The position numbers were made by a program, and so were the translations under genes. Of a stretch of DNA of 37,179 bases, positions 15,334 to 24,320 are shown one piece after another. The notes under the pieces are model-generated. The model was given only the letters and a program-made list of their open reading frames with translations, had not been told where the DNA came from and did not search any database. Source of the stretch: JAKJEP01 sp964580995. Lineage in GTDB: Bacteria; Planctomycetota; Phycisphaerae; Sedimentisphaerales; SM23-30. Position 1 is the stretch's first letter. The number at the start of each line of letters is the position of its first letter. Where the stretch lies: assembly GCA_964580995.1 (NCBI GenBank), contig CAZOMV010000054.1:1-37179 (forward strand). The letters run 5' to 3'.

Positions 15334-16883
15334 AGTGGAGGTATCTCCATCCAATTTACAAAATCCCCCAAAGCACGCCGCAATTGGGCCTGCGCGATAA
15401 GGCCCTCAAACAGAGCCGTTGTGTAACCTACTTCAGCACGATTCCACGCCACTTCCACTTGCAACAAGGCCTCCACACTGACGACTTGTTGCTCATATTG
15501 CTGCCGGACTTCCTCCAGGCTCTGGCGGGCAAGGTCACGTTGTTGGACCGCCACTCGGATTTTTTCAGCCGCTTCCTGCACGGCCAGACCGGCTTGTTGC
15601 ACCTCCAGGGCGATGTCCAGAGCCACTTGCTCACCCCGTTGCATCATTTCCCGCACGGCGGACTTAGCCTCCCGGATTCGCGATCGGGTGACACCCCCTT
15701 CAAACAGAGGCCAGGTGGCGGCAATTCCCACCATCCAACTGTCCTGGGCTCCCGATATTTCTTCCGAGTCCCAACCATACCAGGCATGGGCTGCCACCCG
15801 CGGGAACATTTCCCCTTTGGCGGCCCGCACGCGGTCATCCGCCGCCCGGATCATCGCCGCCACGGCCGCTATTTCCGGTCGGTGGTCCAATGCTCGCTCA
15901 ATCAACAGATTCGGATCATAGGTCAATGTTTCCAAGTCGGCCGCCTGCAGATCGGGCATCGTTTCGGGCGTCTCATCCGAATTCATTCGCCGGGCCAGCA
16001 GTCTCTCCATCGCGGCCTGTAATCGCTGGGCACTGGTGCGGGCGGCCACCAACCTGCCCTCGGCTTCCGCTGTGGCGGTCCGGAATCGTAACACCTCGCT
16101 ATTCAGCGCCATTTCCGATTCCAACCGTGCCTGCCCCAACTTTTCATCGGTCTGGGCCGATACCAGCGCCTGCTGGGCTACTTCAATAAAACTCAAAGCC
16201 TGCAGCCATTGATAATAAGTCTGGGTGACCGTGGCAACCATCTGATTGCGGGCAGCGGACAGATTGGCCTCCATAACCTCCCGCTCATGTATGGTCGCAC
16301 TGCGATTATATAAACGGCTACCACCCTCAAACAAGGACCACTGCCCCTGGAACTGGGTGGATAGGTTCTGTTGTTGGCCGGGATTGTTGAAATTAATATC
16401 CGGTCGGAACCGCCTTTGATTAATAATATCCATCATCGCATAGACCGGATTATTCGTAGCACTGAAGTCCTCGGCAAGAACAATACGAGGATAAAAGGTT
16501 GATTCCGCTTGGCGAACCAATTCGTTCGCCGCATTGATACGGGCTTGTATCTGGGCCAATTCGGGACTGGCAGTCAGCGCCTCCTGTACCGCTTGTTCCA
16601 GCGTCAACTTTGCAGATAGCGGCGGGGTATTGGGGTCCGGTGATCCACCACCGTCCCTACCCGACCGACCGGACATGCGATCCGGTAACAACCGTCTTTG
16701 TACATTTGACTGGAAATGTGCAGCAGGATTCCGGGCCGGGTCACTTACGACCTGGTCACACCCTCCTTCCCCTCCTCCGGTGATCAGCAGCAACCCGATG
16801 CTCCAAATGATTTTCTGTAGAACCAGCAATATACGCGATTTCATCTCTGTAGGTCCAAAATAAAGACTGCCTAACTGCATCAA
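15330..16883 (-). CDS. TolC/OprM-type outer-membrane efflux protein
   Basis: 517 residues from ATG 16883, preceded by AGGA with 7-base spacing. A second ATG at 16844 would start directly at a signal peptide (MKSRILLVLQKIIWSIGLLL), so the true start is uncertain. A Cys follows at GGGEGGCDQ, but the residues before it are a poor lipobox. After a Gly/Asp-rich linker, two TolC-type repeats of long amphipathic helices appear: LTLEQVQEALTAS-like opening (KLTLEQAVQEALTASPELAQ), and the second half with PDLLIERALDHRPEIAAV-type pattern (DPNLLIERALDHRPEIAA). The end is ATGA-coupled to the adaptor gene. It should form the trimeric channel across the outer membrane. Confidence 0.9.
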   Translation of the reverse strand: MMQLGSLYFGPTEMKSRILLVLQKIIWSIGLLLITGGGEGGCDQVVSDPARNPAAHFQSNVQRRLLPDRMSGRSGRDGGGSPDPNTPPLSAKLTLEQAVQEALTASPELAQIQARINAANELVRQAESTFYPRIVLAEDFSATNNPVYAMMDIINQRRFRPDINFNNPGQQQNLSTQFQGQWSLFEGGSRLYNRSATIHEREVMEANLSAARNQMVATVTQTYYQWLQALSFIEVAQQALVSAQTDEKLGQARLESEMALNSEVLRFRTATAEAEGRLVAARTSAQRLQAAMERLLARRMNSDETPETMPDLQAADLETLTYDPNLLIERALDHRPEIAAVAAMIRAADDRVRAAKGEMFPRVAAHAWYGWDSEEISGAQDSWMVGIAATWPLFEGGVTRSRIREAKSAVREMMQRGEQVALDIALEVQQAGLAVQEAAEKIRVAVQQRDLARQSLEEVRQQYEQQVVSVEALLQVEVAWNRAEVGYTTALFEGLIAQAQLRRALGDFVNWMEIPPL

Positions 16884-17001
16884 AGAATCCTGTGGTCTGT
16901 GATTTTACCAGGATCTCCTCCATTTAACAATCTTTAAAATACGACTGTTTCCGTATACCGAGAAGACCTGTTTCGATCCATCTCTTATTTGCCCAAAGAT
17001 T

Positions 17002-17646
17002 CTATTTTTCTCCAACCGGGGGTGTTTTACTGAGCACATCCCGAACGTATTCCAGATCCAAGTTATATTGCTGCCGCAGCTGCCCCAGTCTTTCCTGGAC
17101 ATCCACATCTGCGGGCAAATTGAGTTTTTGCACCAGTTGTTCCACAGGCCAACCGGATGACTGGGCCGCCTCAATCAGAGTCATTCGCCCGGTAATATGA
17201 CCCGACACATTTTGGACCGGACCGTAGCCATGCCGGCCTGCTTCTTCTGCACTTCCCCCCCGTACCTGGCTCTTGACCCACAGGAATCCCCCGCCAAAAA
17301 GTAGTGCCAACAGCACCAGGAACAGCAGGCCATAAATCGCCCGCTGTGCTACGGATGCCATTTCCGATGGTTGCCGTACCAACAATCCTGTAACCATACA
17401 GCATACCCATGACCAGTGAAGCCAGATATGTACTAGAATGAGCGCCAGCAGGGCGACAGCCAAACCCAGGTGAATATCGCCCCAATCATGCCGTGTATAA
17501 TTCCATAGGGTCAGGCCCTGTCCTCCGCGGCTTCCTGGTGGAAGTACAAACACCAGCAGCAAGCCAGTCATGGCCAATCCCACCAGGACCACCAGGGAAA
17601 TAAAGTCAATCCAGAAATTCCAGGTATTGCGTTTCATAGAACTCAT
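17002..17646 (-). CDS. DUF4405-type membrane protein (possible b-type cytochrome-like)
   Basis: 214 residues if started at ATG 17646; a GTG at 17656-17658 is also in frame but sits too close to AGGAAAGG. The N-terminal helix begins TWNFWIDFISLVVLVGLAMT, followed by a loop with HDWGDIHLGLAVALLALILV and HIWLHWSW, then a third helix around YGLLFLVLLALLFGGGFLWV. His in these helices are placed like heme ligands in cytochrome b-like DUF4405 proteins, but heme binding is unproven. After the membrane part, HGYGPVQNVSGHITGRMTL leads into a ~75-residue soluble helical tail. It lies 29 bases after the sulfur-relay fusion gene, so it may pass electrons to or from that protein or another membrane partner. 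Family assignment is by pattern only. Confidence 0.75.
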   Translation of the reverse strand: MSSMKRNTWNFWIDFISLVVLVGLAMTGLLLVFVLPPGSRGGQGLTLWNYTRHDWGDIHLGLAVALLALILVHIWLHWSWVCCMVTGLLVRQPSEMASVAQRAIYGLLFLVLLALLFGGGFLWVKSQVRGGSAEEAGRHGYGPVQNVSGHITGRMTLIEAAQSSGWPVEQLVQKLNLPADVDVQERLGQLRQQYNLDLEYVRDVLSKTPPVGEK

Positions 17647-17675
17647 TATGTCTATCACCCTTTCCTGAAGGAGGG

Positions 17676-20204
17676 TTAGATGAATAAGTTGACCGTACCG
17701 GTTTCCGCGTTGCCCAGATACATGGCCACGCCGCCCTCCTCAACACCGTCAATAAGTTCTTCCTTGTGAATCCCCATCAAATCCATACTCATGGCACAGG
17801 CCACCAGCCGCACGCCGGCCTGCCGAGCACTTTCGATGAGTTGCGGTAAGGAAGAAACGTTCTTTTTTCGCATGATACCCTTGATCATATGCAGGCCCAT
17901 ACCGCCCATATTCATTTTGGAAAGGGCGATTTTGTCTGCTCCACGCGGCATCATCCAACCAAACATCCGTTCCACCAGGTTTTTCGGCACCGTGACCGAT
18001 TGAGGTTTTCGCAGCACATTTAGTCCCCAGAAGGTGAAAAACATGGTCACCTGACTGCCCATCGCGGCGGCACCATTCGCGATAACGAAGGCTGCCATGG
18101 CTTTGTCAAAATCACCGCTGAACAGAATGATGGATTTTTTCCTGGCACTAATGGCCGTATTGCCGGTCGGGGTCGGGGTCGGGGCCGGGGCCGTCGCCGC
18201 TGCCGGCTGACCAAGCTTCATAATGGTGGCCCGGCAAGCACCATCGACCGGTTTGAGATCCAGCAACCGATGCCCCATACTTTCACACCAGGCCGCAACA
18301 TCTCGGGGGAATCCCGGGTCTGCCGCCACAATACTCACCGCCTCCCCCTGACCAATCGTATCCAGTTCGGTCCGCAGCTTCATGATCGGACCGGGACACT
18401 GCAAGCCACAAGCGTTAATTTCCTTCACCACTCGCGTTGGAGTCGTTTGGGTGTTGGCTCCGCAGCATGCGCTGGTCTTCGTGGTCGATCCCATCTGGCC
18501 GGTATCCTCCGTCATATCTTTCGCCATAGTATCCGTCTCCGTTTCTGAGATCATATCCATTGCCGCCTTATAGGTTTTGTAACCGCCGGTGAGGTTGCGG
18601 CAACGGAAGTTGTTCTGAAGTAGGGTCCGGCAGGCCAGATAACCTCGCAAACCCACTTGGCAAAATACCAGGATTTCCTTGTTTCGGGGTAATTCACTCA
18701 GCTTTTGTCTCAGATCATCCAGGGGAATATTCTTGGCACCGGGAATGGTTCCCAACGTAACCTCCTCCGGTGTTCGTACATCCAGTAGATATTGATCCTC
18801 CGTTGGATGAACCATCTCCTCGACGTGGCAGACCGGCATGTCGCCGGATAACACATTACCGGCCACGAAACAGGCGTAGTTGATCGGGTCCTTAGCTGAT
18901 CCATAGGGGGGCGCATAGCATAGTTCCATATCTTTCATCTGCTCAACTGTCAAGCCCGCACGAATTCCCACCGCCAGCACATCGATGCGTTTGTCCACAC
19001 CATCAGCACCCACCGCCTGCGCCCCTAAAATTTTTCCATTCTCACGATGAAACAGCAGCTTGAGGCTGATCTGGCTGGCTCCGGGATAATATCCGGCATG
19101 GCTGGCGGGGTGAACATAAACCTTTTCATACGGTATGTCGGAATTCTTCAATGTTTTTTCATTCAGCCCCGTCATCGCAATGGCAAGATCAAACACCTTG
19201 CAGATGGCAGTGCCCTGGCTGTCGTGATAAACACTGTCGCGGCCCAGGATATTGTCCGCGGCAATACGGCCCTGGCGATTGGCCGGCCCGGCCAGTGGGA
19301 TAACGACTTTTTTCCCGCTGACCAGATGCCGAACTTCTACCGCATCACCGATAGCAAAGATATCCGAGTCGCAGGTTCGCATGTGGTCATCCACCACGAT
19401 CCCACCCGTTGGCCCGATTTCCAGCCCGGCATCCCTAGCCAGTTTGACCTCTGGCCGTACCCCAACGGCTAGAACCATAAAACCGCATTCAACCGATTCG
19501 CCATTGCTCAAACGGACAAGCAAGCGCTGGTCTACCTGCTCAATGGAGGTGACCGAGCTGTTCAATCGCAACTTCACACCATGCAATACCAGTTGCTGCT
19601 GAATCGGGGCAACCATCTCCGGATCCGCCGCAATGAACACCTGCGGTGCCAGCTCGATAAGTGTCACCTCCATGCCCCGCTGTCTCAGGGCCTCAGCCAT
19701 TTCCAACCCGATATATCCTCCACCCACGACTACTGCATGTTCCGATAGGTGGGCATCAACAGCCTTTTTGATGCGATCCATATCGGCCAAATTACGCAAT
19801 GTATAAACCAGCTGGCTGTCCACACCAGGAATCGCCGGTCGCACCGGTTCGGCACCTGGGCTGAGGATTAAGGCATGGTAATTTTCAGCCGTTTCGGTAT
19901 TCGTTGCTAGATCGCGCAGAACCACCTGACGGGTAGTACGATCGATCCGTACTGCCTCAGTCCTGGTACGGATATCGATATGGTAACGCTGTCGCATTCC
20001 CTGGGGTGTCTGGACCAGCAGGCGGTCGCGGTTTTTGATCGTTTCGCCGATGTGATAGGGCATCCCACAGTTGGCGAACGAGATATGTTCGCCGCGTTCA
20101 ACCAGCAGGATTTTCGCGGTTTCCGACAATCGTCGCGCCCGCGCCGCCGCCGAAGCCCCACCCGCCACGCCCCCGATAATGACAATTCGTTTTTCTTGTT
20201 CCAT
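17676..20204 (-). CDS. Sulfur-relay fusion: CoA-disulfide reductase-like flavoprotein + rhodanese + TusA + DsrE2
   Basis: 842 residues; ATG 20204 has AAGGAA 7 bases upstream. Four domains follow one another. Residues 1-450 are a pyridine-nucleotide-disulfide oxidoreductase: FAD motif GGVAGGASAAARARR, active Cys46 in FANCGMPYHIGE, NAD motif GGGYIG at 161, DIFAIGDA at 281 and ELCYAPPYGSAKDP at 427. Residues ~465-555 are a rhodanese with active Cys515 in ILVFCQVGLRGY. Residues ~592-665 are TusA-like with C603 in CPGP. Residues ~688-842 are DsrE2-like with C803 in VACAMSMDLMGI. Family knowledge: CoA-persulfide or polysulfide reduction by NAD(P)H and hand-over of sulfane sulfur between Cys residues. 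All the key Cys are present, so the chain looks functional. Linkers are acidic/Ser-Thr-rich and Ala-Pro-Thr-rich. It follows arsR by 69 bases. Confidence 0.92.
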   Translation of the reverse strand: MEQEKRIVIIGGVAGGASAAARARRLSETAKILLVERGEHISFANCGMPYHIGETIKNRDRLLVQTPQGMRQRYHIDIRTRTEAVRIDRTTRQVVLRDLATNTETAENYHALILSPGAEPVRPAIPGVDSQLVYTLRNLADMDRIKKAVDAHLSEHAVVVGGGYIGLEMAEALRQRGMEVTLIELAPQVFIAADPEMVAPIQQQLVLHGVKLRLNSSVTSIEQVDQRLLVRLSNGESVECGFMVLAVGVRPEVKLARDAGLEIGPTGGIVVDDHMRTCDSDIFAIGDAVEVRHLVSGKKVVIPLAGPANRQGRIAADNILGRDSVYHDSQGTAICKVFDLAIAMTGLNEKTLKNSDIPYEKVYVHPASHAGYYPGASQISLKLLFHRENGKILGAQAVGADGVDKRIDVLAVGIRAGLTVEQMKDMELCYAPPYGSAKDPINYACFVAGNVLSGDMPVCHVEEMVHPTEDQYLLDVRTPEEVTLGTIPGAKNIPLDDLRQKLSELPRNKEILVFCQVGLRGYLACRTLLQNNFRCRNLTGGYKTYKAAMDMISETETDTMAKDMTEDTGQMGSTTKTSACCGANTQTTPTRVVKEINACGLQCPGPIMKLRTELDTIGQGEAVSIVAADPGFPRDVAAWCESMGHRLLDLKPVDGACRATIMKLGQPAAATAPAPTPTPTGNTAISARKKSIILFSGDFDKAMAAFVIANGAAAMGSQVTMFFTFWGLNVLRKPQSVTVPKNLVERMFGWMMPRGADKIALSKMNMGGMGLHMIKGIMRKKNVSSLPQLIESARQAGVRLVACAMSMDLMGIHKEELIDGVEEGGVAMYLGNAETGTVNLFI

Positions 20205-20273
20205 ATAAATTCCTTGTACGTCAGGGCAAGGTCATAACCAGAATGATACAGGATTCGGTAAATCACTCGCCCC

Positions 20274-20606
20274 CTATGTGTTCTTGAAACCACTCGATTT
20301 TTCACTACAGGTGTTTCGAATACACTTGATTAAGGCGGGCAATCGGTCGTTGGCAATGCGATAATAGACAGATCGGCCGCGTCGCAGGCTGTCGAGTAGT
20401 CCCATACCTTTGAGCAGACGCAGGTGTTCGCTGGTCTGGTTGGTTGGGAGCTGACACATCCCGGCGATTTCCTGTACTTGGAACTCACCCTGCATGAGAA
20501 TCTCGGCGATCCGCAGCCGTACCGGATGCGCCATCGCCTTCAGGCACTCGGCCGCACCCTGAAGGCTATCCAAACTTAATAAGCTCACCTGCGTATTCTG
20601 TTTCAT
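20274..20606 (-). CDS. ArsR-family repressor
   Basis: 110 residues; ATG 20606 preceded by AAGGAAT. The winged HTH is complete: LKAMAHPVRLRIAEILMQGE, then VQEIAGMCQLPTNQTSEHLR with recognition helix NQTSEHLRLLKGMGLL, and wing LRRGRSVYYRI. Cysteines are at 21, 51, 95 and 100. The metal-sensing ELCVC box of arsenic sensors is absent (EIAGMC instead). A pair of Cys, one near the C terminus (C100), is reminiscent of persulfide-sensing BigR/SqrR/YgaV proteins, but the spacing is not the same, so a sulfur signal is inference from context. As first gene of the unit, with its own promoter, it probably represses the sulfur-relay and efflux genes until its signal appears. Confidence 0.88.
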   Translation of the reverse strand: MKQNTQVSLLSLDSLQGAAECLKAMAHPVRLRIAEILMQGEFQVQEIAGMCQLPTNQTSEHLRLLKGMGLLDSLRRGRSVYYRIANDRLPALIKCIRNTCSEKSSGFKNT

Positions 20607-20637
20607 ATAATTCCTTTATATCGTAAACTATCGACTA

Positions 20638-20666
20638 ATTGTAGTATTGATCAGAAGCATGGTCAA
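20638..20666 (-). promoter_or_regulatory. Sigma70-type promoter of the arsR-sulfur-efflux unit
   Basis: On the - strand TTGACC (20666-20661) and TACAAT (20643-20638) are separated by exactly 17 bases, with the ATG of arsR ~32 bases after the -10. A TTGCGCAA palindrome lies further upstream, near 20705-20712; whether ArsR binds there is unknown. Confidence 0.65.
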
Positions 20667-20740
20667 GCTACTTTTTCAGTTTTTTTCTTGCCCCATGCTA
20701 CATAATTGCGCAAATATTTATATTATAGAAGGATACGTTC

Positions 20741-20932
20741 TCAGTTCCCATTGGCATTTAAGGCTACAGCGACAGTTTTCTGGTCGCCATGGATAACGGG
20801 TAGCACCTCCCAGTTATCCCGGTTGCATAAAGCCAAAATCTGGCCATCGCTTTCCGTGAAGTTGACCATAAAACGCCGCCCCTCACGCACAGTAGCCCAA
20901 TCCCGGGAGATGGCATTCTGTTCCATCTTCAT
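20741..20932 (-). CDS. Unrecognised 63-residue ORF behind the transposase fragment
   Basis: Starts 9 bases after the stop of the transposase fragment, behind GGTGG, and reads MKMEQNAISRDWATVREGRR, then FMVNFTESDGQILALCNRDN and an Asn-rich end. The composition is protein-like, with no membrane segment. I do not recognise it, and it is in a different frame from the transposase fragment. It could be a passenger gene of the former element, a shifted piece of it, or chance. Confidence 0.35.
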   Translation of the reverse strand: MKMEQNAISRDWATVREGRRFMVNFTESDGQILALCNRDNWEVLPVIHGDQKTVAVALNANGN

Positions 20933-20940
20933 GTTCCCAC

Positions 20941-21285
20941 CTACCCCTCAACCATCATTATCTCCCGCCCACACCGGGGACAATGCCCAATCTCATCTGC
21001 GGTTTTCTCCTCCTCTTTATCCGGACTTTCCTGCAGCCAATCCAGCCGCTGCTGGTTGAATGTTTCTTCATCCCCGTCGGCATGCGTAATCCAGCGATTT
21101 AGACAGAACTGGTCGGTGGTCATGGCAAACTCACGGTTAATGGCCGAGACATTCTTCTTATGGGCGATCATCAGGCCGGTCAGGTACTCGGCAAAATGCT
21201 TGCGTTCGGGCTGATTGGGGAACATCGCACCAAAGCGTTCCAGGGCTTCCTCAATGACCGTTGGAAATTTAACGATAGCAGACAT
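20941..21285 (-). pseudogene. N-terminal fragment of a DDE transposase (IS701-like)
   Basis: 114 residues from the ATG at 21285, which has GGAGG 8 bases upstream; an ATG at 21348 lacks one. The pattern HFAEYLTGLMIAHKKNVSAI, then NREF, QFCLNRWITHAD and FNQQRLDWLQES matches the N terminus of IS701-type and related DDE transposases, which are about 400 residues long. Here the frame ends at TAG 20941 after a CPRCGREIMMVEG segment that looks like a short zinc-ribbon half. The DDE catalytic core is missing, so it cannot transpose by itself. No terminal inverted repeats were recognised. A stand-alone small protein made from the transposase N terminus is a less likely alternative. Confidence 0.6.
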
Positions 21286-21379
21286 CGTAATATCCTCCAT
21301 GATATTCTCGGATACGTTGCTATCAATATTTTTCGTCAAAAAGCCCATAGGGACTCCAAAAATTCAATTTTGCAAAAGT

Positions 21380-22840
21380 TCAGTTATAACTATAAGCTGT
21401 TTCACCGTTTTTGCGATGATCACTTTCATCCTTAGGCAGATAGGTCCGAATATAATCAACCGTGGTTTTTGATTCAGATATGGTTACCCGCAGGTAACCT
21501 GAGTTTGGCAGAATATCTCCTGTGATATATCCATAACCTTGGGCTTGTCCTGCATTTTTGAAATTCGTGTGACTTGGCTGTGGCACAAGCTGATAAATGA
21601 TTCCATCAAGTTCCTGCTTTGCAAAGAAATGATCATGGCCGTGAAAGAAAATAGTCACCTTATTGTCTGCCATTAGCTGGTGAATAGGTTTGTCCCAGCC
21701 GGGTCTTTTTTCGTTAAAGCCCCACGTGCCATCTTCATTAAAGCCGCCCATTTCGTAATATTTTACAAATTCAATTCCACCGCGGCCTTCATCTCCTCCT
21801 CCAATTAGCTGATGGCAGAAAACGAATTTTAATTTGGCATTGCTTTTTTCGAGGGTGTCTTTGACCCAACTGTATTGCTTGTCGCCCAGCGTCCAGCCCC
21901 AGTTATCAATGGCTCTGCCTGGTTTTTTAACAGTGTACCAATACGGATCAAGCACAACAAACAGGGCGTCACCCCATGTCCATGCATAATAGTTTTCGGG
22001 CAGACCGACAAATTTTTCGTTGGTATTATTACCTAAATAAAAATCGTCCGGCTGGGGATTGGGAAAATATGCTTTTCTGGTTTTTGCCGACTGAACGGTG
22101 ATATTGTTTTCTGTTCCGTCAAATTTCCATCCTGTCTCACCGTCATGATTGCCGAGAACTAAATACAGCGGCACAGAATGAGTAATAAGGCTGAAAAAAC
22201 CTCTTTGCATCAAATATCTGTTTTGGATTTTACTATGGTTGGTTTCGCCAAGTTTATCGGTCATGAACGTATCGCCCAGATCAATCATAAAATCAGGCTT
22301 ATCGACAAGCTCATTTGACAGTGTTCTTTTATAAAGCTCTATATCGGATTGCTCATCAAGGTGGGAATCAGCCTGTACCACAAAACAAAAATCACTGCCT
22401 TTGGCTCTGCATGTATGAAAACTATATTGTGATGAAGCGGCAAAATCTCCTTCCTCTATATTTTTTGTGAGAACGCGATAATAGTATCTTGAATTAGATT
22501 TAAGTCCATTGATTGTTATATTCTCAGCGTGCTTTGCCGACAGCTTGTAGATGCTGGTTTTGTCGCTGTATTTTGAATTGTCCAGCCCACACTCAATGTA
22601 GAATTCCATATCGCCAGGAGCATATACATTCAGCGTTATTGAACTATCTGTAGGCCTTCCACATATAATCCCCTGCGGCATTTCTACCGTTAAAAGACTT
22701 TTATAAGAATTATTATCAGGTCCTTTTCCTTCCTGTCTTGATTTATTGTTCTCTTTTGAAAATACATCATTGGTCATCATAAATGATACGGTAACCAATA
22801 TCAGGCATGCTGTAATTACTGTATTGATATTTCGATTCAT
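21380..22840 (-). CDS. Exported metallophosphoesterase with N-terminal Fn3-like domain (second paralog)
   Basis: 486 residues with start at ATG 22840, which follows AAGGTGATTTT and lies 4 bases after the stop of the preceding paralog; an ATG 21 codons earlier would lie inside that gene. A signal peptide (MNRNINTVITACLILVTVSF) is followed by an Fn3-like domain as in purple acid phosphatases (ICGRPTDSSITLNVYAPG ... SNSRYYYRVL). The calcineurin-like core has ADSH in place of the usual D-x-H box, then LGDTF, LGNHDGE, FCHQL and FFHGHDHFFAKQELDG, so the metal-binding residues appear complete. It should hydrolyse phosphate esters outside the cytoplasm. It is last of the three-gene operon and ~40% alike by eye to the upstream paralog. 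Substrate is unknown. Confidence 0.85.
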   Translation of the reverse strand: MNRNINTVITACLILVTVSFMMTNDVFSKENNKSRQEGKGPDNNSYKSLLTVEMPQGIICGRPTDSSITLNVYAPGDMEFYIECGLDNSKYSDKTSIYKLSAKHAENITINGLKSNSRYYYRVLTKNIEEGDFAASSQYSFHTCRAKGSDFCFVVQADSHLDEQSDIELYKRTLSNELVDKPDFMIDLGDTFMTDKLGETNHSKIQNRYLMQRGFFSLITHSVPLYLVLGNHDGETGWKFDGTENNITVQSAKTRKAYFPNPQPDDFYLGNNTNEKFVGLPENYYAWTWGDALFVVLDPYWYTVKKPGRAIDNWGWTLGDKQYSWVKDTLEKSNAKLKFVFCHQLIGGGDEGRGGIEFVKYYEMGGFNEDGTWGFNEKRPGWDKPIHQLMADNKVTIFFHGHDHFFAKQELDGIIYQLVPQPSHTNFKNAGQAQGYGYITGDILPNSGYLRVTISESKTTVDYIRTYLPKDESDHRKNGETAYSYN

Positions 22841-22844
22841 AAAA

Positions 22845-24320
22845 TCACCTTGCAATTGTATAGCTATATGCCAATTCACCGTTTTTGTGCTGATCAGTTT
22901 CATTCTTGGGCAGCCAGGACTTAATATAATCGACTTTAACTTGTTCCGGCGCGACAGTAATTTTCAGGTATCCGGAACCCGGTAATTTTACGCCCGATTT
23001 ATAGGCCTGCTCGTTGTTTGTTATATATTGCGGATTAGCAGGGTCCGGCAAAGTTTGGTAGATAACGCCGTCAAGTTCCTGTTTTGCAAAGATGTGGTCA
23101 TGCCCCTGAAAGAAAATGGTAACTTTGTTTTTGACCATCAATTGGTGAATAGGTAATTCCCAGCCGGGACGTTTCTGGTCAAACTCCCATTGACCCTGCC
23201 TGTTTTTGCCGCCCCATTCATATAGATCGGCCTGCTCAATACCGCCTCTGCCGGTTCCGAGAACATGGTGAGTAAAGACAAACTTGTACTTTGCCTTGCT
23301 TTTCTCAAGCGTCTGTTTGAACCAGTTATATTGTACATCACCAAAAGTAACCGCCCACAAGTCTCGTTTCTTGGGACCTCCGCCAAAGACATTGTCAACC
23401 GCAGTAGGTGTGTGCCAGTAGGGGTCGATGACAACAAATAGTGCATCGCCCCAGGTACAGGCATAATAATCCTTCAGCAGACCAATATATTTCATCTGCT
23501 CTGCGTCGCCGGAATAGAAGCTGTCCGGAGCGGGCTGCGGATAATAGAGATTGCGTGCATTCTGTGCCCAGACAGCAACGTTGTTTGGTGTGCCGTCCAG
23601 GTTGCAGGCCGCTGCCTGCTCGTGGTTGCCGTTTACCAGAAATATTGGCGATGAGTGTCCGACAAGACCAAGCAAGGGACGCTGTAGAATATATCGCCCA
23701 GTGACAGTCTGGGCATTGACGGTTCTTAATGTATCAACACTGAAATCATCACCAATAGTCATATAAAAATCAGGACGGGCAGAAGCGGCATTCAGCAGTG
23801 TTCGAGCATATAATTCAGGGTCATTTTGATGAGGTCGTTCCGGGTGAGAATCGCCCTGTATGGCAAAACTAAAAGTGCTTCCAGGCGGTCGCTGCGTGTG
23901 AAAGCTGTATTCAGAAGTTGCCGCCGAAGAAGATTGCGACAGCTTGGTGCAATTTAATCGATAGAAGTAAACAGTATTGGGCATCAAATTACTAAGAACA
24001 ACCGCTATCGGCTTTCCGGCTGGGATGTCAATTGTGTCAGTTTTATTTGTATATTGGCCGGAGGATATGCCATACTCAATATGACCATTGATATATTCTG
24101 CCGACAGAACGCTAATAGTCACAGACTTATCTGTTGGGCAGCCAAGTATAAACGACAATTGAGATGTTTTTGTCGCCTCGGCAGGCAGTACAAATTCACG
24201 CTGCTGTTTATCCTTGGATTCACGTCGAGGTTTTTCATCCTTGCTAAAAGCCGGTAAACCAATCAGAATTATGGCAATCAAAAACGCGGCGAGTTTACCC
24301 GAAAATGTTCGATGATTCAT
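22845..24320 (-). CDS. Exported metallophosphoesterase with N-terminal Fn3-like domain (first paralog)
   Basis: 491 residues. Its ATG overlaps the TGA of the LTxxQ gene as ATGA, so the two are translationally coupled. The signal peptide ends near LIGLPAFSKD. An Fn3-like domain follows (ILGCPTDKSVTISVLSAEY ... PNTVYFYRLNC), then the calcineurin-like phosphoesterase motifs GDSHPE, IGDDFS, VNGNHEQ, THHVLGTGRGG and FFQGHDHIFAKQELDG. Metal ligands (Asp, His, Asn, His pairs) are all in place. The enzyme should act in the periplasm or outside the cell. The tandem paralog next to it suggests substrate diversification or a hetero-oligomer. Control by the ECF sigma factor nearby is inferred from the shared promoter motif ahead of the operon. 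Confidence 0.87.
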   Translation of the reverse strand: MNHRTFSGKLAAFLIAIILIGLPAFSKDEKPRRESKDKQQREFVLPAEATKTSQLSFILGCPTDKSVTISVLSAEYINGHIEYGISSGQYTNKTDTIDIPAGKPIAVVLSNLMPNTVYFYRLNCTKLSQSSSAATSEYSFHTQRPPGSTFSFAIQGDSHPERPHQNDPELYARTLLNAASARPDFYMTIGDDFSVDTLRTVNAQTVTGRYILQRPLLGLVGHSSPIFLVNGNHEQAAACNLDGTPNNVAVWAQNARNLYYPQPAPDSFYSGDAEQMKYIGLLKDYYACTWGDALFVVIDPYWHTPTAVDNVFGGGPKKRDLWAVTFGDVQYNWFKQTLEKSKAKYKFVFTHHVLGTGRGGIEQADLYEWGGKNRQGQWEFDQKRPGWELPIHQLMVKNKVTIFFQGHDHIFAKQELDGVIYQTLPDPANPQYITNNEQAYKSGVKLPGSGYLKITVAPEQVKVDYIKSWLPKNETDQHKNGELAYSYTIAR

